64,000 nucleotides of DNA, from NCBI GenBank assembly GCA_020639295.1, contig JACKGY010000006.1:62001-126000 (forward strand), read 5' to 3'. Numbering within the stretch: the first letter of the stretch is position 1; each line of letters begins with the position of its first letter. The notes below the pieces were generated by a model that ran no database searches, had not been told where the DNA came from, and was given only the letters and a program-made list of their open reading frames with translations. Shown one piece after another: positions 35,258 to 44,799 of the stretch. The DNA is from Planctomycetota bacterium (lineage in GTDB: Bacteria > Planctomycetota > GCA-002687715 > DRQF01). The position numbers and the translations under genes were made by a program.

Positions 35258-35899
35258 ATGCCCAGGAAGCCGACCGAGAGGCGACTGAATCAACGCATCG
35301 TGCTCACCGGGGGCCCCGCCGCCGGCAAGACGGCGGTCGCCGAGGTTCTTCGCAAGCAGCTCCAGGACGAGATCGCGGTGCTGCCCGAGACCGCCACGAT
35401 GCTGTTCCGGTCCGGCTTTCCCCGGCCGCGCGATCCGGCCGGCCGCCGGCTCCTGCAGCAGACGATCTACGCCGTGCAGCGCAATCTCGAGGGCATCTAC
35501 GAGATCATGAAACCGGATCTCGCCCACGTCTGCGACCGCGGCACGCTCGACGGCGCCGCCTACTGGCCGGGTGGCGTGGAGCGCTTTCTCGGCGCCATGG
35601 GCACGACCCTCGAGGCCGAGTTCCGGCGCTACGACGCGGTGATCTTCCTGCGCAGCTCGGCTCACGGTCGCGGCGAATACCACGCGGACGGTTCGGTCCG
35701 GACCGAGACCGCCGCCCAGGCGCGCGAGCTCGACCGGCGTCTCGAACGCATCTGGTCGAGCCACCCGCGCTTTCACCTCGTCGATCACGAGGTGAAGTTC
35801 TACGAGAAGGTCGCCTCGGTCCTGATCGCCCTCGAACGCAGCATGGGCCTCGGTCGGAGCAAGACCCCCGCCCGGGCGCCGCGGAAGAAGAGGTCCTGA
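35258..35899 (+). CDS. AAA-type P-loop ATPase/kinase-like protein (AAA_28)
   Basis: 213 residues from ATG 35258. Walker A is LTGGPAAGKTAVAEVL (about 18-33). A Walker B-like CDRGTLDGAAYWPGG and a lid region with YHADGSVRTETAAQAREL follow, as in the AAA_28 (NadR/Ttd14-like) group of nucleotide- or phosphoinositide-binding NTPases. The C-terminus is strongly basic (KTPARAPRKKRS). TAGAAT at 35230-35235 is a candidate -10 box. Soluble and cytosolic. It lies 4 bp before the patatin gene, suggesting co-transcription. Substrate unknown. Confidence 0.75.
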   Translation: MPRKPTERRLNQRIVLTGGPAAGKTAVAEVLRKQLQDEIAVLPETATMLFRSGFPRPRDPAGRRLLQQTIYAVQRNLEGIYEIMKPDLAHVCDRGTLDGAAYWPGGVERFLGAMGTTLEAEFRRYDAVIFLRSSAHGRGEYHADGSVRTETAAQARELDRRLERIWSSHPRFHLVDHEVKFYEKVASVLIALERSMGLGRSKTPARAPRKKRS

Positions 35900-35903
35900 G
35901 CCG

Positions 35904-37112
35904 ATGAGCCGCGCGCGCTGGGCCCGGTCCCGATGGGCGGTGGCCGCCATCCTCCTCGGCCTGCTCGCCGCCTGCGGGTCGGTGGACCGCCGGCCGCTGC
36001 CCGACGAGCTGGTGGCGAAGGCCCGTCTGATCGGCGAAGCCCTGGGCCCCGACCAGCCGAAGCTCCGCTGCTACGAGGTCGACTTCGAGCGCGCCTTCGG
36101 CCCGAGCCTCGCCACGTCCTTCGTCGACGAGCGGCCCGAGGATTACGCGCTCGACGAGGAGGGTCGACGCATCTATCCGATCCTCTGCCTCAGCTCGGGC
36201 GGCTCCGACGGCGCCTTCGGCGCCGGCCTGCTCAACGGCTGGAGCGAGAAGGGTACGCGGCCACGCTTCAAGGTGGTCACCGGAGTCTCCACCGGCGCCC
36301 TGATCGCCCCCTTCGCCTTCCTCGGCAGCGATCACGACGCCTTGCTCCGCCAGCTCTACACCGAGGTCGGCCGCGACGACGTCGCCGCGGCCAAGAACCC
36401 GCTCGCGGTCTTCTACAGCGACTCCCTGGCCAGCAACGAACCCCTGCTCCGGTTGATCGAGCGCCACGTCGACGCCGAGTTCCTGCGCCTCATCGCCGAG
36501 GAGCACGACCACGGTCGCCGGCTCTACGTCGCGACCACCAACCTCGACCGGCAGCGGCTCGTGGTCTGGGACCTGGGCGCGATCGCCCGTCGCGGCGACG
36601 AGGCCGCGCTGCACCTGTTCCAGGAGGTTCTCCTGGCCTCGGCCGCGATCCCGGTGGTCTTCCCGCCGGTCTACATCCGGGTCGAGGCCGACGGCGAGAG
36701 CTACGACGAGATGCACGTCGACGGCTCGGTGCGCTCGCTCTTCTTCCTGCCCCGGGCGTTGACCCGGCGGCTCGGCCACGAGAACGGCGTGACCCGGCTC
36801 TACCTGATCCGCAACGGCCAGCTGAGCTGGACCTTCGCGCCGGTCGAACCCAGCGTGGTCGCCATCGCCGGCCGGACCATCCTGACCCTGCTCCAGTCGA
36901 TGGCCCGCGAGGAACTCGAGGGCCTCTACCTGCTGTCGCGCGCCGGCGAGGTCGACTTCAACCTCACCTCGATCCCGAGCGACTACGAACGCGGCAACGA
37001 GGAGGAGTTCGACCGCGAGGAGATGCGCCGCCTCTATGCCATCGGCCTCGCCCTCGGGCGCTCGGACCGGACCTGGACCAAGGCGCCGCCCGGCCTGGAC
37101 TCCGAACCCTGA
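35904..37112 (+). CDS. Patatin-like phospholipase lipoprotein
   Basis: 402 residues from ATG 35904. A lipoprotein signal (AAILLGLLAAC) anchors it outside the cytoplasm. The patatin catalytic parts are clear: the oxyanion loop CLSSGGSDGAFGAGLLNGW, nucleophile Ser in VTGVSTGALIAPF and catalytic Asp in MHVDGSVRSLFF. Acyl hydrolase acting on lipids. A further region TTNLDRQRLVVWDLGAIA is common in bacterial patatins. It follows the AAA gene by 4 bp and converges on the SEC-C protein gene. Confidence 0.92.
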   Translation: MSRARWARSRWAVAAILLGLLAACGSVDRRPLPDELVAKARLIGEALGPDQPKLRCYEVDFERAFGPSLATSFVDERPEDYALDEEGRRIYPILCLSSGGSDGAFGAGLLNGWSEKGTRPRFKVVTGVSTGALIAPFAFLGSDHDALLRQLYTEVGRDDVAAAKNPLAVFYSDSLASNEPLLRLIERHVDAEFLRLIAEEHDHGRRLYVATTNLDRQRLVVWDLGAIARRGDEAALHLFQEVLLASAAIPVVFPPVYIRVEADGESYDEMHVDGSVRSLFFLPRALTRRLGHENGVTRLYLIRNGQLSWTFAPVEPSVVAIAGRTILTLLQSMAREELEGLYLLSRAGEVDFNLTSIPSDYERGNEEEFDREEMRRLYAIGLALGRSDRTWTKAPPGLDSEP

Positions 37113-37133
37113 TCGGGTGCCGCGGCGCGTCGC

Positions 37134-37634
<501 letters not shown>

Positions 37635-37797
37635 GCCCCTGTTCTGCCCTGCCCGGACGACGAGGAGAAGGGCGCGGCGCGCGATTGCCGCGCGAATCGG
37701 GCCGGGCTCGGGCCCTGCGGCCTCGGGTCGGCGGGGCGCGCGGGTGATCCGGCCGCCACGGCCGGGTAGAATGCGACGCCCCAGGGAGGAGGATCGC

Positions 37798-39273
37798 GTG
37801 TCCCGGTTTCGCGGAGAGAGCCTGCTGTTCGGACTGGTCGCCGCCCTGGCCTCCTTCCTCCGCCATCTGCCGCGGCTGGATCGGCCCTTCGGGCTCGATC
37901 TCGAGGGCGTCATGGGCGGCCGCTTCCAGGCCGCCTTCTGCAAGGCCTGGGACCTGGGTGGTTTCTTCGCCCTCGACGGCCGGCCGCTGCTCGCGCCCTT
38001 GCCCACCATGCCGATGACCGGCGAGCTCTACGCCAACCATCCGCCCCTCTATCACTGGGCGAGCTTCCTGTTCTATCGGAGCTTCGGCCGCGACGAGTTC
38101 GCCCTGCGCCTTCTGCCCGCGCTCTGCTGCGCGGTCCTGGCCTTCCTGGTCCTGCAATGGCTGCGGTCGATCGGTGGCCGGACCGGCGCCCTGGTCGCGC
38201 TGGCCCTCGTCCTCGTTGCTCCGATGGTCGACGTCTACGGCGCGATGGCGAACTACGAGAGCCCGCTGATCCTGCTCAGTTTCGCCGCCTACCGTCTGCT
38301 CCCCGCCGGTCGGATCGGGCCCGGTCGGGGTCTCGCCGTCGCCGGACTGATGTTCCTCGCCGTCGGCCAGGACTGGCCGGCGCTCTTCATCCTGCCGGCG
38401 ATCCTCGCCAGCCGGCTGGCGGAGCGGCGCCCCTTCCTGCGCCCGATGCTCTGGCTCGGGGCCGGCGCCGCCGCCGCGCTCCTTGCCTACGGGCTCCTCC
38501 TGGTCTCCTGGAAGGGCGGCTTCACCCCGACCGGCAAGGCCCTCGATCTCGCCCTGCATTCCGGTCGCCAGGCGCTCGACTGGGACCTGCTCGCCCTCCT
38601 CAAGGCGCAGCTCCGGCATCTGCGCCGGGGATACGGCATCCTGATGATCGCGACCCTCCTGGTGGCGCTCCTCGCCGCCTGGGGTCCCTGGGCGGGGTCA
38701 CGCCGGGTCCGCTATCGCATGGGTCTCGCCTGGTGCCTCGCGGCGCTGGTCTACGTGTTCGCCTTCCCGGCCCGGGCCCTCGACCACGAGTTCTGCTGGT
38801 TCTATCCCCTGCCCGGCCTCCTGCTTCTCGTCGCCACGCTGGCCGACGACCTGGTCGCCCGGCTGCGTCGGCCCCGAGCGATCCTCGCCGCCGGCCTGGT
38901 CCTGGTCGCGAGCTTCGTGGCCAGCGGCCTCGAGGCCGCCCGTTCGCGCCCCCTGAAGGAGATGCCGCCCGAGTTCCTCGAACTCGCGGCCGAGGCCAAC
39001 GAGCTCACCGGACGCCGGGCCCTGGTCCTGACCCCACGGATCTACGCCGCGGCCTGGTTCTACTTCCAGGCCTGGATCATCGAGAACGTCAACGAGCCCG
39101 CCGACATCGAACGCGGCATCGAGGCCTTCGTCGCCGGCAAGCTGGACGTCGACCGGATCGTGGTCGAGATCCCTCCGGCCCTCGGTCCCGCCTGGGCCAC
39201 CGGACTGGTCGCCCGCCACGGCGGGCGCCTGGTCGAACCGCAGGGCATCCCGATCTGGATCCTCGAGCGATGA
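37798..39273 (+). CDS. GT39/ArnT-like polytopic glycosyltransferase
   Basis: 491 residues from GTG 37798, with AGGGAGGAGG upstream and TAGAAT at 37767-37772. About ten membrane helices. Loop 1 carries GLDLEGVMGGRFQAA, where GT-C enzymes place a catalytic acidic residue, and LYANHPPLYHWASFLFYRSFG matches the PMT_2/GT39 pattern. A C-terminal soluble domain of about 110 residues follows. Such enzymes transfer a sugar from a lipid-phosphate donor to protein or lipid outside the membrane. The TGA overlaps the ATG of the phosphoesterase gene by 4 bp. Confidence 0.75.
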   Translation: MSRFRGESLLFGLVAALASFLRHLPRLDRPFGLDLEGVMGGRFQAAFCKAWDLGGFFALDGRPLLAPLPTMPMTGELYANHPPLYHWASFLFYRSFGRDEFALRLLPALCCAVLAFLVLQWLRSIGGRTGALVALALVLVAPMVDVYGAMANYESPLILLSFAAYRLLPAGRIGPGRGLAVAGLMFLAVGQDWPALFILPAILASRLAERRPFLRPMLWLGAGAAAALLAYGLLLVSWKGGFTPTGKALDLALHSGRQALDWDLLALLKAQLRHLRRGYGILMIATLLVALLAAWGPWAGSRRVRYRMGLAWCLAALVYVFAFPARALDHEFCWFYPLPGLLLLVATLADDLVARLRRPRAILAAGLVLVASFVASGLEAARSRPLKEMPPEFLELAAEANELTGRRALVLTPRIYAAAWFYFQAWIIENVNEPADIERGIEAFVAGKLDVDRIVVEIPPALGPAWATGLVARHGGRLVEPQGIPIWILER

Positions 39274-39893
39274 CCCGGATCGTCTGCATCAGCGACACGC
39301 ATGGCCACCTGGACGCCCTGTCGGTGCCCGAGGGCGACGTCCTGATCCATGCCGGCGACTTCTGCGGCCGCGGCGACGAGGGGGAGATCCGCCGCTTCCT
39401 CGATCGCTTCCGCGCCCTGTCCCATCGCGACAAGGTGCTGATCGCCGGCAACCACGACGAGCTCTTCGAGGCGGAACCCGAGCGCGCCCGGGACCTGGTG
39501 ACCGGCATCCACTACCTGCAGGATTCCGGAGCCGAGATCGCCGGCCTGCGCTTCTGGGGCTCGCCCTGGCAGCCGGCCTTCTTCGACTGGGCCTTCAACC
39601 TGCCCCGCGGACCCGCGTTGGCCGCGAAGTGGGCCTTGATCCCGAGCGGCACCGACGTCCTGGTCACCCACGGACCGCCGGCCGGCATCCTCGACCGGGT
39701 CCATGACGGCAGCCACGCCGGCTGCGCCGACCTGCTGGCGGCGATCGCGCGCGTCCGGCCGCGCCTCCACGTCTTCGGCCACATCCACGAGGACCCGGGC
39801 CTGCTCGAACGCGCCGGCACGATCCACGTCAACGCCTCCAGCTGTGATCGGCGCTATCGCCCGCTCCAGGCGCCCATCACGGTCGACCTCTGA
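39270..39893 (+). CDS. Calcineurin-like metallophosphoesterase
   Basis: 207 residues; ATG overlaps the preceding stop (ATGA). All five metal motifs are present: CISDTHGHLD, HAGDFCGRGD, IAGNHDELFE, VTHGPPAGILD and HVFGHIHEDPG. Hydrolyses phosphomonoesters or diesters with two metal ions. The short length and order fit the cytosolic class III phosphoesterases of the MPPED type. The tail NASSCDRRYRPLQAPITVDL also matches that group. Substrate unknown. Confidence 0.92.
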   Translation: MTRIVCISDTHGHLDALSVPEGDVLIHAGDFCGRGDEGEIRRFLDRFRALSHRDKVLIAGNHDELFEAEPERARDLVTGIHYLQDSGAEIAGLRFWGSPWQPAFFDWAFNLPRGPALAAKWALIPSGTDVLVTHGPPAGILDRVHDGSHAGCADLLAAIARVRPRLHVFGHIHEDPGLLERAGTIHVNASSCDRRYRPLQAPITVDL

Positions 39894-39965
39894 GCGACCA
39901 TTTCGCAGAATGTCGCCGCCCCGGCCCGAATGGGCCCGGTCCCACGGCCAGCCAAAGAGAAGTCC

Positions 39966-40514
39966 ATGGAACCCTTCTCCGGTGTCGTCTTCGGCATCAT
40001 CTGCGCGCTCATCGCCCCTTCCCGGGGGCGCTCCGCCCTGGCCTGGTTCTTCCTCGGGTTCTTCCTCAACTGCTTCGCCCTGATCATCTTGCTGCTGATC
40101 CAGGACCTCCGGCAACTGGAGCAGGACCAGGCCGAGCAGGAACGCCTGGGGCGCGAGCTGCGGCGCCTTCGGGAGCAGGTCAAGCGGGAGCGGAGCCGCA
40201 ACGAGGAGCGCTACCTCGACACCAGCCGCCGGCTCGACGCCCATGACCAGCTCGACGGGGTCGACACCCGTCGGCCGCCGGCCCTGCCGGGATCGCTGGC
40301 CGCCCTGCCCCCGGGGCACCCCTTCGTCGCCGCCGAGTGGTGGTATGCTCAGCCGGGCGAGGACGACTACCGCGGGCCCTACGCCGCCGTCGAGTTCGGC
40401 CAGCTCCTCGTCCGGGGCGACGTCGGGCCGCGCACCCTGGTCTGGTGCGAGACGCTGACCGACTGGACCGAGGCCGGCAGCCTCGCCGAATTCCGCGAGT
40501 ACTTCGATGCCTGA
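39966..40514 (+). CDS. Membrane protein with C-terminal GYF_2 (DUF4339) domain
   Basis: 182 residues from ATG 39966. Two short membrane segments (about 5-20 and 25-47, FLGFFLNCFALIILLLIQDL) are followed by a coiled-coil rich in Glu, Arg and Gln (about 50-90). The GYF_2 domain comes next (about 121-180): WWYAQPGEDDYRGPYAAVEF, then VRGDVGPRTLVWCETLTDWT. GYF_2 domains are found in many membrane proteins and probably bind peptides. The stop overlaps the next gene by 8 bp. Confidence 0.8.
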   Translation: MEPFSGVVFGIICALIAPSRGRSALAWFFLGFFLNCFALIILLLIQDLRQLEQDQAEQERLGRELRRLREQVKRERSRNEERYLDTSRRLDAHDQLDGVDTRRPPALPGSLAALPPGHPFVAAEWWYAQPGEDDYRGPYAAVEFGQLLVRGDVGPRTLVWCETLTDWTEAGSLAEFREYFDA

Positions 40515-41451
40515 CCGTCCCGGACCGCCGCCCCTTCGTCCCGACGCCGCCTTCGGCTTCGCCGGAGGCGTCTACTGGTTCGACGGCATCTTCGAGGGCC
40601 CGGCCGGCGACGCCGCCGATCTGCGCGAGCAGATCCCGCGTCTCGCCGCCCTCGGTCTCGCCACCGCCGACGTCGAGATCGAGGCCGGGCGCTTCTCCTT
40701 GCTCGCCGCCGATCACCGGCGGCCGATCGAGGGTGACGCCGGACTCGAGCTGGAGGAGCTGCGCGACGCCCTCGAGGCCTTGCTGCGCAGTTCACCCCGG
40801 CCACAGGACTGCGAGTCGACGATCCGGCTGACCGAGGTCGGGGCCGGACGGGCCCGCGAGACCCTCTTCGCCGTCCACGGGGGCGTGGTCCAGCGCCTCA
40901 GCCGCGAACGGCCGCTCCGACCCGAGGACGGACGCCGCGCGCTCGCGCAGCCTCCCGGCGGCCCGCGGCCGGAGGTCTCCGGTCGCCGCCGGCTCTTGAT
41001 CGGCGGCGCCCTCGTGGTCGCGGCCCTGGTCTTCGGCTGGCAGGCCGGACTCCTCGACGCCCTGCTCGCGCCGGCGGCGAAGGAGCTGACCGTCGATCCC
41101 GGTGACTTCGCCGGGCTGCTCGAACTCGAGATCGAAGCCCAACCCCTCGCCTACGGCTTCGTGATCCGTCGCGGCCCCGCCTTTCCGGCCACGCCGGCCG
41201 AGGCGCGGAGCGCGCGCGAGCAGGCGGTCGACCTGATCAGCGCCAAGGCGATCACGATCGCGGCCGAAGGCGACCTCGTCTACGTCCTGATCGTCGACCA
41301 GGAGGGGCGGACGATCGGCGGTCGCGGGCTCTCCCTGCGCCCGCTGCTCGAAGGCGAGATGGCCGAGGTCCGCGGCAGTCTGCCCGCGCGCCGCGGCGCG
41401 CGCGAGCTGCGCCTTGCGCTCGACCTCGGTTCCGGTCACAAGGGGATGTGA
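40507..41451 (+). CDS. Single-pass membrane protein of unknown function
   Basis: 314 residues from ATG 40507, overlapping the GYF_2 gene by 8 bp. An N-terminal cytosolic domain of about 155 residues (DAAFGFAGGVYWFDGIFEGP) is followed by one membrane helix (LLIGGALVVAALVFGWQAGLL, about 160-180) and an exported domain of about 120 residues. No family recognised. The next gene starts with GTGA overlapping its stop, so translation of the three genes is coupled. Confidence 0.65.
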   Translation: MPDRPGPPPLRPDAAFGFAGGVYWFDGIFEGPAGDAADLREQIPRLAALGLATADVEIEAGRFSLLAADHRRPIEGDAGLELEELRDALEALLRSSPRPQDCESTIRLTEVGAGRARETLFAVHGGVVQRLSRERPLRPEDGRRALAQPPGGPRPEVSGRRRLLIGGALVVAALVFGWQAGLLDALLAPAAKELTVDPGDFAGLLELEIEAQPLAYGFVIRRGPAFPATPAEARSAREQAVDLISAKAITIAAEGDLVYVLIVDQEGRTIGGRGLSLRPLLEGEMAEVRGSLPARRGARELRLALDLGSGHKGM

Positions 41452-42260
41452 ACCGCGCGCTCGACATCATCGGCGACATCCATGGTCGATTCGCCACCTT
41501 CAAGGACCTGCTTTGGCGGCTCGGCTGGCGCCCGGACGGCGACCTCGTCCGGCACCCCGAGGACCGCCTGCTCGTCTCCATCGGCGACGTGCTCAACAAG
41601 GGCGAGGATCCGCTCGGCGTCCTGGAGTTCTTCGAAGGGATGATCGCCGCCGGACGCGCGGCGATGATCCTCGGCAACCACGAGATGAACGCGGTCCACT
41701 ACATGCGCGGCCTGCGACCGCGGACGCCCGGCACGACCCGGCAGTTCGCCACCACGCTGGCGCAGATCGAGGCCCGGCCGGAACGCTGGGCCCGCGCCGA
41801 GAACTTCATCCGCCAGCTCCCCTTCGCCCTCGAGTTCGACCAGGGACGGCTCCGCCTGGTCCACGCCTGCTGGCCCCTGCCCGGACAGTCGGCGCTGCCC
41901 GGAAACCTCCTCCGCGACGAGGACCTGATCGCGACCGGCGAGGGCGGCCCCCTCCAGGCGGCCGCCCTCCACTGCGTCAAGGGTCCGGAGGTCGCGGTCG
42001 CGCCCTACGTCGACGCCGAAGGCGTCCGCCGTCACCGTGACCGCATCGCCTGGTGGGAGGGGCTGCCGCCCGAGGCGCCGCTCACCGTCTTCGGCCACTA
42101 CTGTTTCCCCTGGCCGCACCGGCCCGGGGCGCCGACCGAACCCGGCTTCCTGGGACCCGGCCGGAACGCGGTCGGCCTCGACTTCGGCGCCGGCCGCGGC
42201 GACCGCCTGGTCGCCCTGCGCTGGCCCGAACGCCGGTTCGAGATCGTCCCCGTCCGCTGA
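41448..42260 (+). CDS. Calcineurin-like metallophosphoesterase (PrpE/ApaH-like)
   Basis: 270 residues from GTG 41448, whose GTGA overlaps the preceding stop. Motifs are IIGDIHGRFATFKDLL, VSIGDVLNKGEDPLGVLEFF, MILGNHEMNAVHYMRGL, LVHACW and TVFGHYCFPW. The pattern matches the bacterial protein phosphatase/diadenosine-tetraphosphatase-like group. GDVLNKG replaces the common GDxVDRG. It is the second phosphoesterase within 2 kb but belongs to another subgroup than the one at 39270, so it is not a tandem duplicate. Confidence 0.88.
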   Translation: MNRALDIIGDIHGRFATFKDLLWRLGWRPDGDLVRHPEDRLLVSIGDVLNKGEDPLGVLEFFEGMIAAGRAAMILGNHEMNAVHYMRGLRPRTPGTTRQFATTLAQIEARPERWARAENFIRQLPFALEFDQGRLRLVHACWPLPGQSALPGNLLRDEDLIATGEGGPLQAAALHCVKGPEVAVAPYVDAEGVRRHRDRIAWWEGLPPEAPLTVFGHYCFPWPHRPGAPTEPGFLGPGRNAVGLDFGAGRGDRLVALRWPERRFEIVPVR

Positions 42261-42324
42261 TCGCCGGCCGACTTCCTTGACAGCTTCGCCCGCGCCGGGC
42301 GTAGTCGGGAAGGAGGAAACCAGC

Positions 42325-43440
42325 ATGAGCACGAGACGAGACTTCCTGAAGGCCGCCGCCCTCACGTCGGCGCTCCTCGCCGGCCCGAACCTGCTCGCGG
42401 CGACGTCCCGTCGCGGCGACGACAAGATGAAGGTCCTGATCATCGGTGGCACCCGCTTTCTCGGCCCGCACACGGTCGAGGCCCTGCGCGCCCGTGGCCA
42501 CGAGGTCACCCTGTTCAATCGCGGGCGGAGCAACCCCGGCCTCTTCCCCGACCTGGAGCAGCTGACCGGTGACCGGCGCAAGGACCTGTCGGCCCTGGAC
42601 GGTCGGCGCTTCGACGCCGTGATCGACACCTGCGGCTACTTCCCGCGCGATCTCGAGCTGAGCACCGCCAAGCTGGCCGACTCCGGCTTCTACTGCTTCG
42701 TGTCGACGGTCTCGGTCTACAAGTCGGCCGACGACGAGGACACCGACGAGAGCAGCGAGCTCCTGAGCCTCGAGCATCCCGAGGCCGAGAAGCGGATCAC
42801 CAACGAGAACTACGGCGCCCTCAAGAACCACTGCGAGCAGGCCGCCATGAAGGGCATGCCAGGCAAGTGCGTCAACGTCCGACCGGGGCTCATCGTCGGC
42901 CCGCGCGACGAGACCGACCGGTTCACCTACTGGCCGGCGCGGATCGCCCGCGGCGGCCGCGTCCTCGCTCCCGGCAAGCCGGATTGGGGCACGCAGTACA
43001 TCGACGTGCGCGATCTCGCCGCCTTCATCGTCAGGCTCTGCGAGCGCAAGACGACCGGTCACCTCAATGCCATCGGGCCGGCCAAGCCGACGCCGATGGG
43101 CGATCTCCTCGCGGCCTGCAAGAAGGCGGCCCGGAGCGAGGCCGAGATCGTCTGGGCCGACGCCGACTGGCTCGCGGCCCAGGGGGTCCAGGCCTGGGGC
43201 GAGATGCCCCTCTACATGGGCAAGCCCAAGGGCGACCGCCCCGCGATCGTCTCGAACGTGAAGGCGGTGGCGGCGGGACTCGGCTATCGCGGCCTCGACG
43301 ACACGGTGAGCGCCACGCTCGCCTATCACCTCTCCCTCGGCGCCGACCGCAAGCTGCGCGCCGGCATCGACCCCGACAAGGAGGCGAAGGTGCTCGCCGC
43401 CTGGGACGCGAAGCTGAAGAGCGAGCAGGGCGCGAAGTGA
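42325..43440 (+). CDS. Tat-exported NAD-dependent epimerase/dehydratase-like protein
   Basis: 371 residues from ATG 42325, preceded by AGGAGG. The start STRRDFLKAAALTSALLAG has a twin-arginine motif, so it may be exported folded with its cofactor bound. The Rossmann motif is VLIIGGTRFLGPHTVEAL (GGTxFLG, the isoflavone-reductase-like extended SDR form), then LFNRGRSNPGLF, DTCGYFPRDL and the FVSTVSVY strand. Later segments (YGALKNHCEQ, VNVRPGLIVGP) fit the family, with the usual YxxxK as YGALK. An export signal on an NAD enzyme is unusual but seen in Planctomycetes-like genomes. A TTGACA lies at 42277. Confidence 0.82.
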   Translation: MSTRRDFLKAAALTSALLAGPNLLAATSRRGDDKMKVLIIGGTRFLGPHTVEALRARGHEVTLFNRGRSNPGLFPDLEQLTGDRRKDLSALDGRRFDAVIDTCGYFPRDLELSTAKLADSGFYCFVSTVSVYKSADDEDTDESSELLSLEHPEAEKRITNENYGALKNHCEQAAMKGMPGKCVNVRPGLIVGPRDETDRFTYWPARIARGGRVLAPGKPDWGTQYIDVRDLAAFIVRLCERKTTGHLNAIGPAKPTPMGDLLAACKKAARSEAEIVWADADWLAAQGVQAWGEMPLYMGKPKGDRPAIVSNVKAVAAGLGYRGLDDTVSATLAYHLSLGADRKLRAGIDPDKEAKVLAAWDAKLKSEQGAK

Positions 43441-44759
43441 ACCCGGTCGACCGGCCCGGCGCCGAGCGTCGGGCCGCCCTGTTCGCCTTTCTGGCCTTCC
43501 TCCTGCTGATGGCGGGCTACTTCGTGCTCCGCCCCCTGCGCGAGGAGGCGGGCATCGCCGGTGGGGTGAGGAACATCAAGTGGCTCTACGCCGGGACCTT
43601 CCTCGGCATGCTGCTGGCCGTGCCGCTGCACGGTCGGCTGGTGGCGCGCTGGCCGCGGCCGCAGATCCTCGCCCTGGCCTTCCGCTTCTTCATCGCCAAC
43701 ATCCTCGTCTTCGCCCTGGTCCGGCTCGACGACGATCTCTGGGTCTGGGGCAGCCGGATCTTCTACTGCTGGCTCTCCGTCTTCAGCCTCTTCGTGGTCT
43801 CGCTGTTCTGGAGCTTCCTGGTCGACCTCTTCCGTCCCGAGCAGTGCCGACGCCTGTTCGGGCCGGTGGCGACGGGCGGCTCGCTCGGGGCGATCCTCGG
43901 CTCGCTGATCGTCGATCGCGGCCTCGAGGATCTCGGCGCCGCGCCGCTGTTCCTGATCCCGGCGCTGTTCCTCGAGCTGGCCCTGCGCGCGCTGCGGCGC
44001 TCGGAGATGACCCTGGGCCGGTCCGGTCCCGCCACCACGACGAGCCCTCCGGACGCCGAGGACGCGATCATCGGCGGTCGCCTCCTCGACGGCCTGCGCG
44101 CGCTGGGCCGATCGCGCTACCTGCAGTGGATCGCGCTCTTCCTCCTGTGCATGACCGCGGCCTCCACCTTCGCCTACTTCGAGCAGGCCAACCTGGTGAA
44201 GCGCGCCTGGCCGGACGACCCGGACGCCAGGACGCGCTACTTCAGCCGCCTCAACCTCGCCGCCCAGAGCCTCACCCTCCTGTTCCAGGCCCTGGTCACG
44301 ACCGCGCTGGTGCGCCGGATCGGCCTGGCGCGGACCCTGCTCGTCCTGCCCGGGATCTGCCTGCTCGGCTTCCTGGCGCTCGGCCTCGCCGCCGCCGACA
44401 CGGCGACGGCCGCCCGGGGCGCCGGCGTCGCGATCTGGGTGCTCGCCGCCTTCCAGGTCCTGCAGCAGGCGACCAGCCGCGGCCTGGCCTCGCCGACCCG
44501 ACAGATGCTCTTCGCGCCGCTGACGCGGACCGAGAAGTACAAGGCCAAAGGCTTCATCGACACCGTGGTCTACCGCGGCGGCGACCTCGTCTCCGGCTTC
44601 GCCTTCGACGGGCTCATCGCGCTCGGGCTCGGCCTGGCGGGCGTGGCCTTCGTCACCATGCCGCTCTGTCTCGCCTGGGTCCTGATCGCCGGCATGATCG
44701 GTCGGCGCCAGCCGATCGAGGCGACGACCGAGGTCGAGGCGACCGGCACCGCCGGCTGA
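43437..44759 (+). CDS. Npt1/Npt2-type MFS transporter
   Basis: 440 residues from GTG 43437; the GTGA overlaps the preceding stop by 4 bp. About twelve membrane helices. The first reads AALFAFLAFLLLMAGYFVLRPLREE, a start typical of the bacterial Npt1/Npt2 family (relatives of the ATP/ADP translocases of intracellular bacteria). Other marks are FGPVATGGSLGAILGSL and RTEKYKAKGFIDTVVYRGGDL, the latter conserved in this family. Transport substrate is unknown; in free-living bacteria it is rarely ATP. Coupled translation links it to the Tat-exported epimerase. Confidence 0.85.
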   Translation: MNPVDRPGAERRAALFAFLAFLLLMAGYFVLRPLREEAGIAGGVRNIKWLYAGTFLGMLLAVPLHGRLVARWPRPQILALAFRFFIANILVFALVRLDDDLWVWGSRIFYCWLSVFSLFVVSLFWSFLVDLFRPEQCRRLFGPVATGGSLGAILGSLIVDRGLEDLGAAPLFLIPALFLELALRALRRSEMTLGRSGPATTTSPPDAEDAIIGGRLLDGLRALGRSRYLQWIALFLLCMTAASTFAYFEQANLVKRAWPDDPDARTRYFSRLNLAAQSLTLLFQALVTTALVRRIGLARTLLVLPGICLLGFLALGLAAADTATAARGAGVAIWVLAAFQVLQQATSRGLASPTRQMLFAPLTRTEKYKAKGFIDTVVYRGGDLVSGFAFDGLIALGLGLAGVAFVTMPLCLAWVLIAGMIGRRQPIEATTEVEATGTAG

Positions 44760-44799
44760 AGGCCGACGCCGCGCGACCCGGTCGATCCACGTGCCGCCC

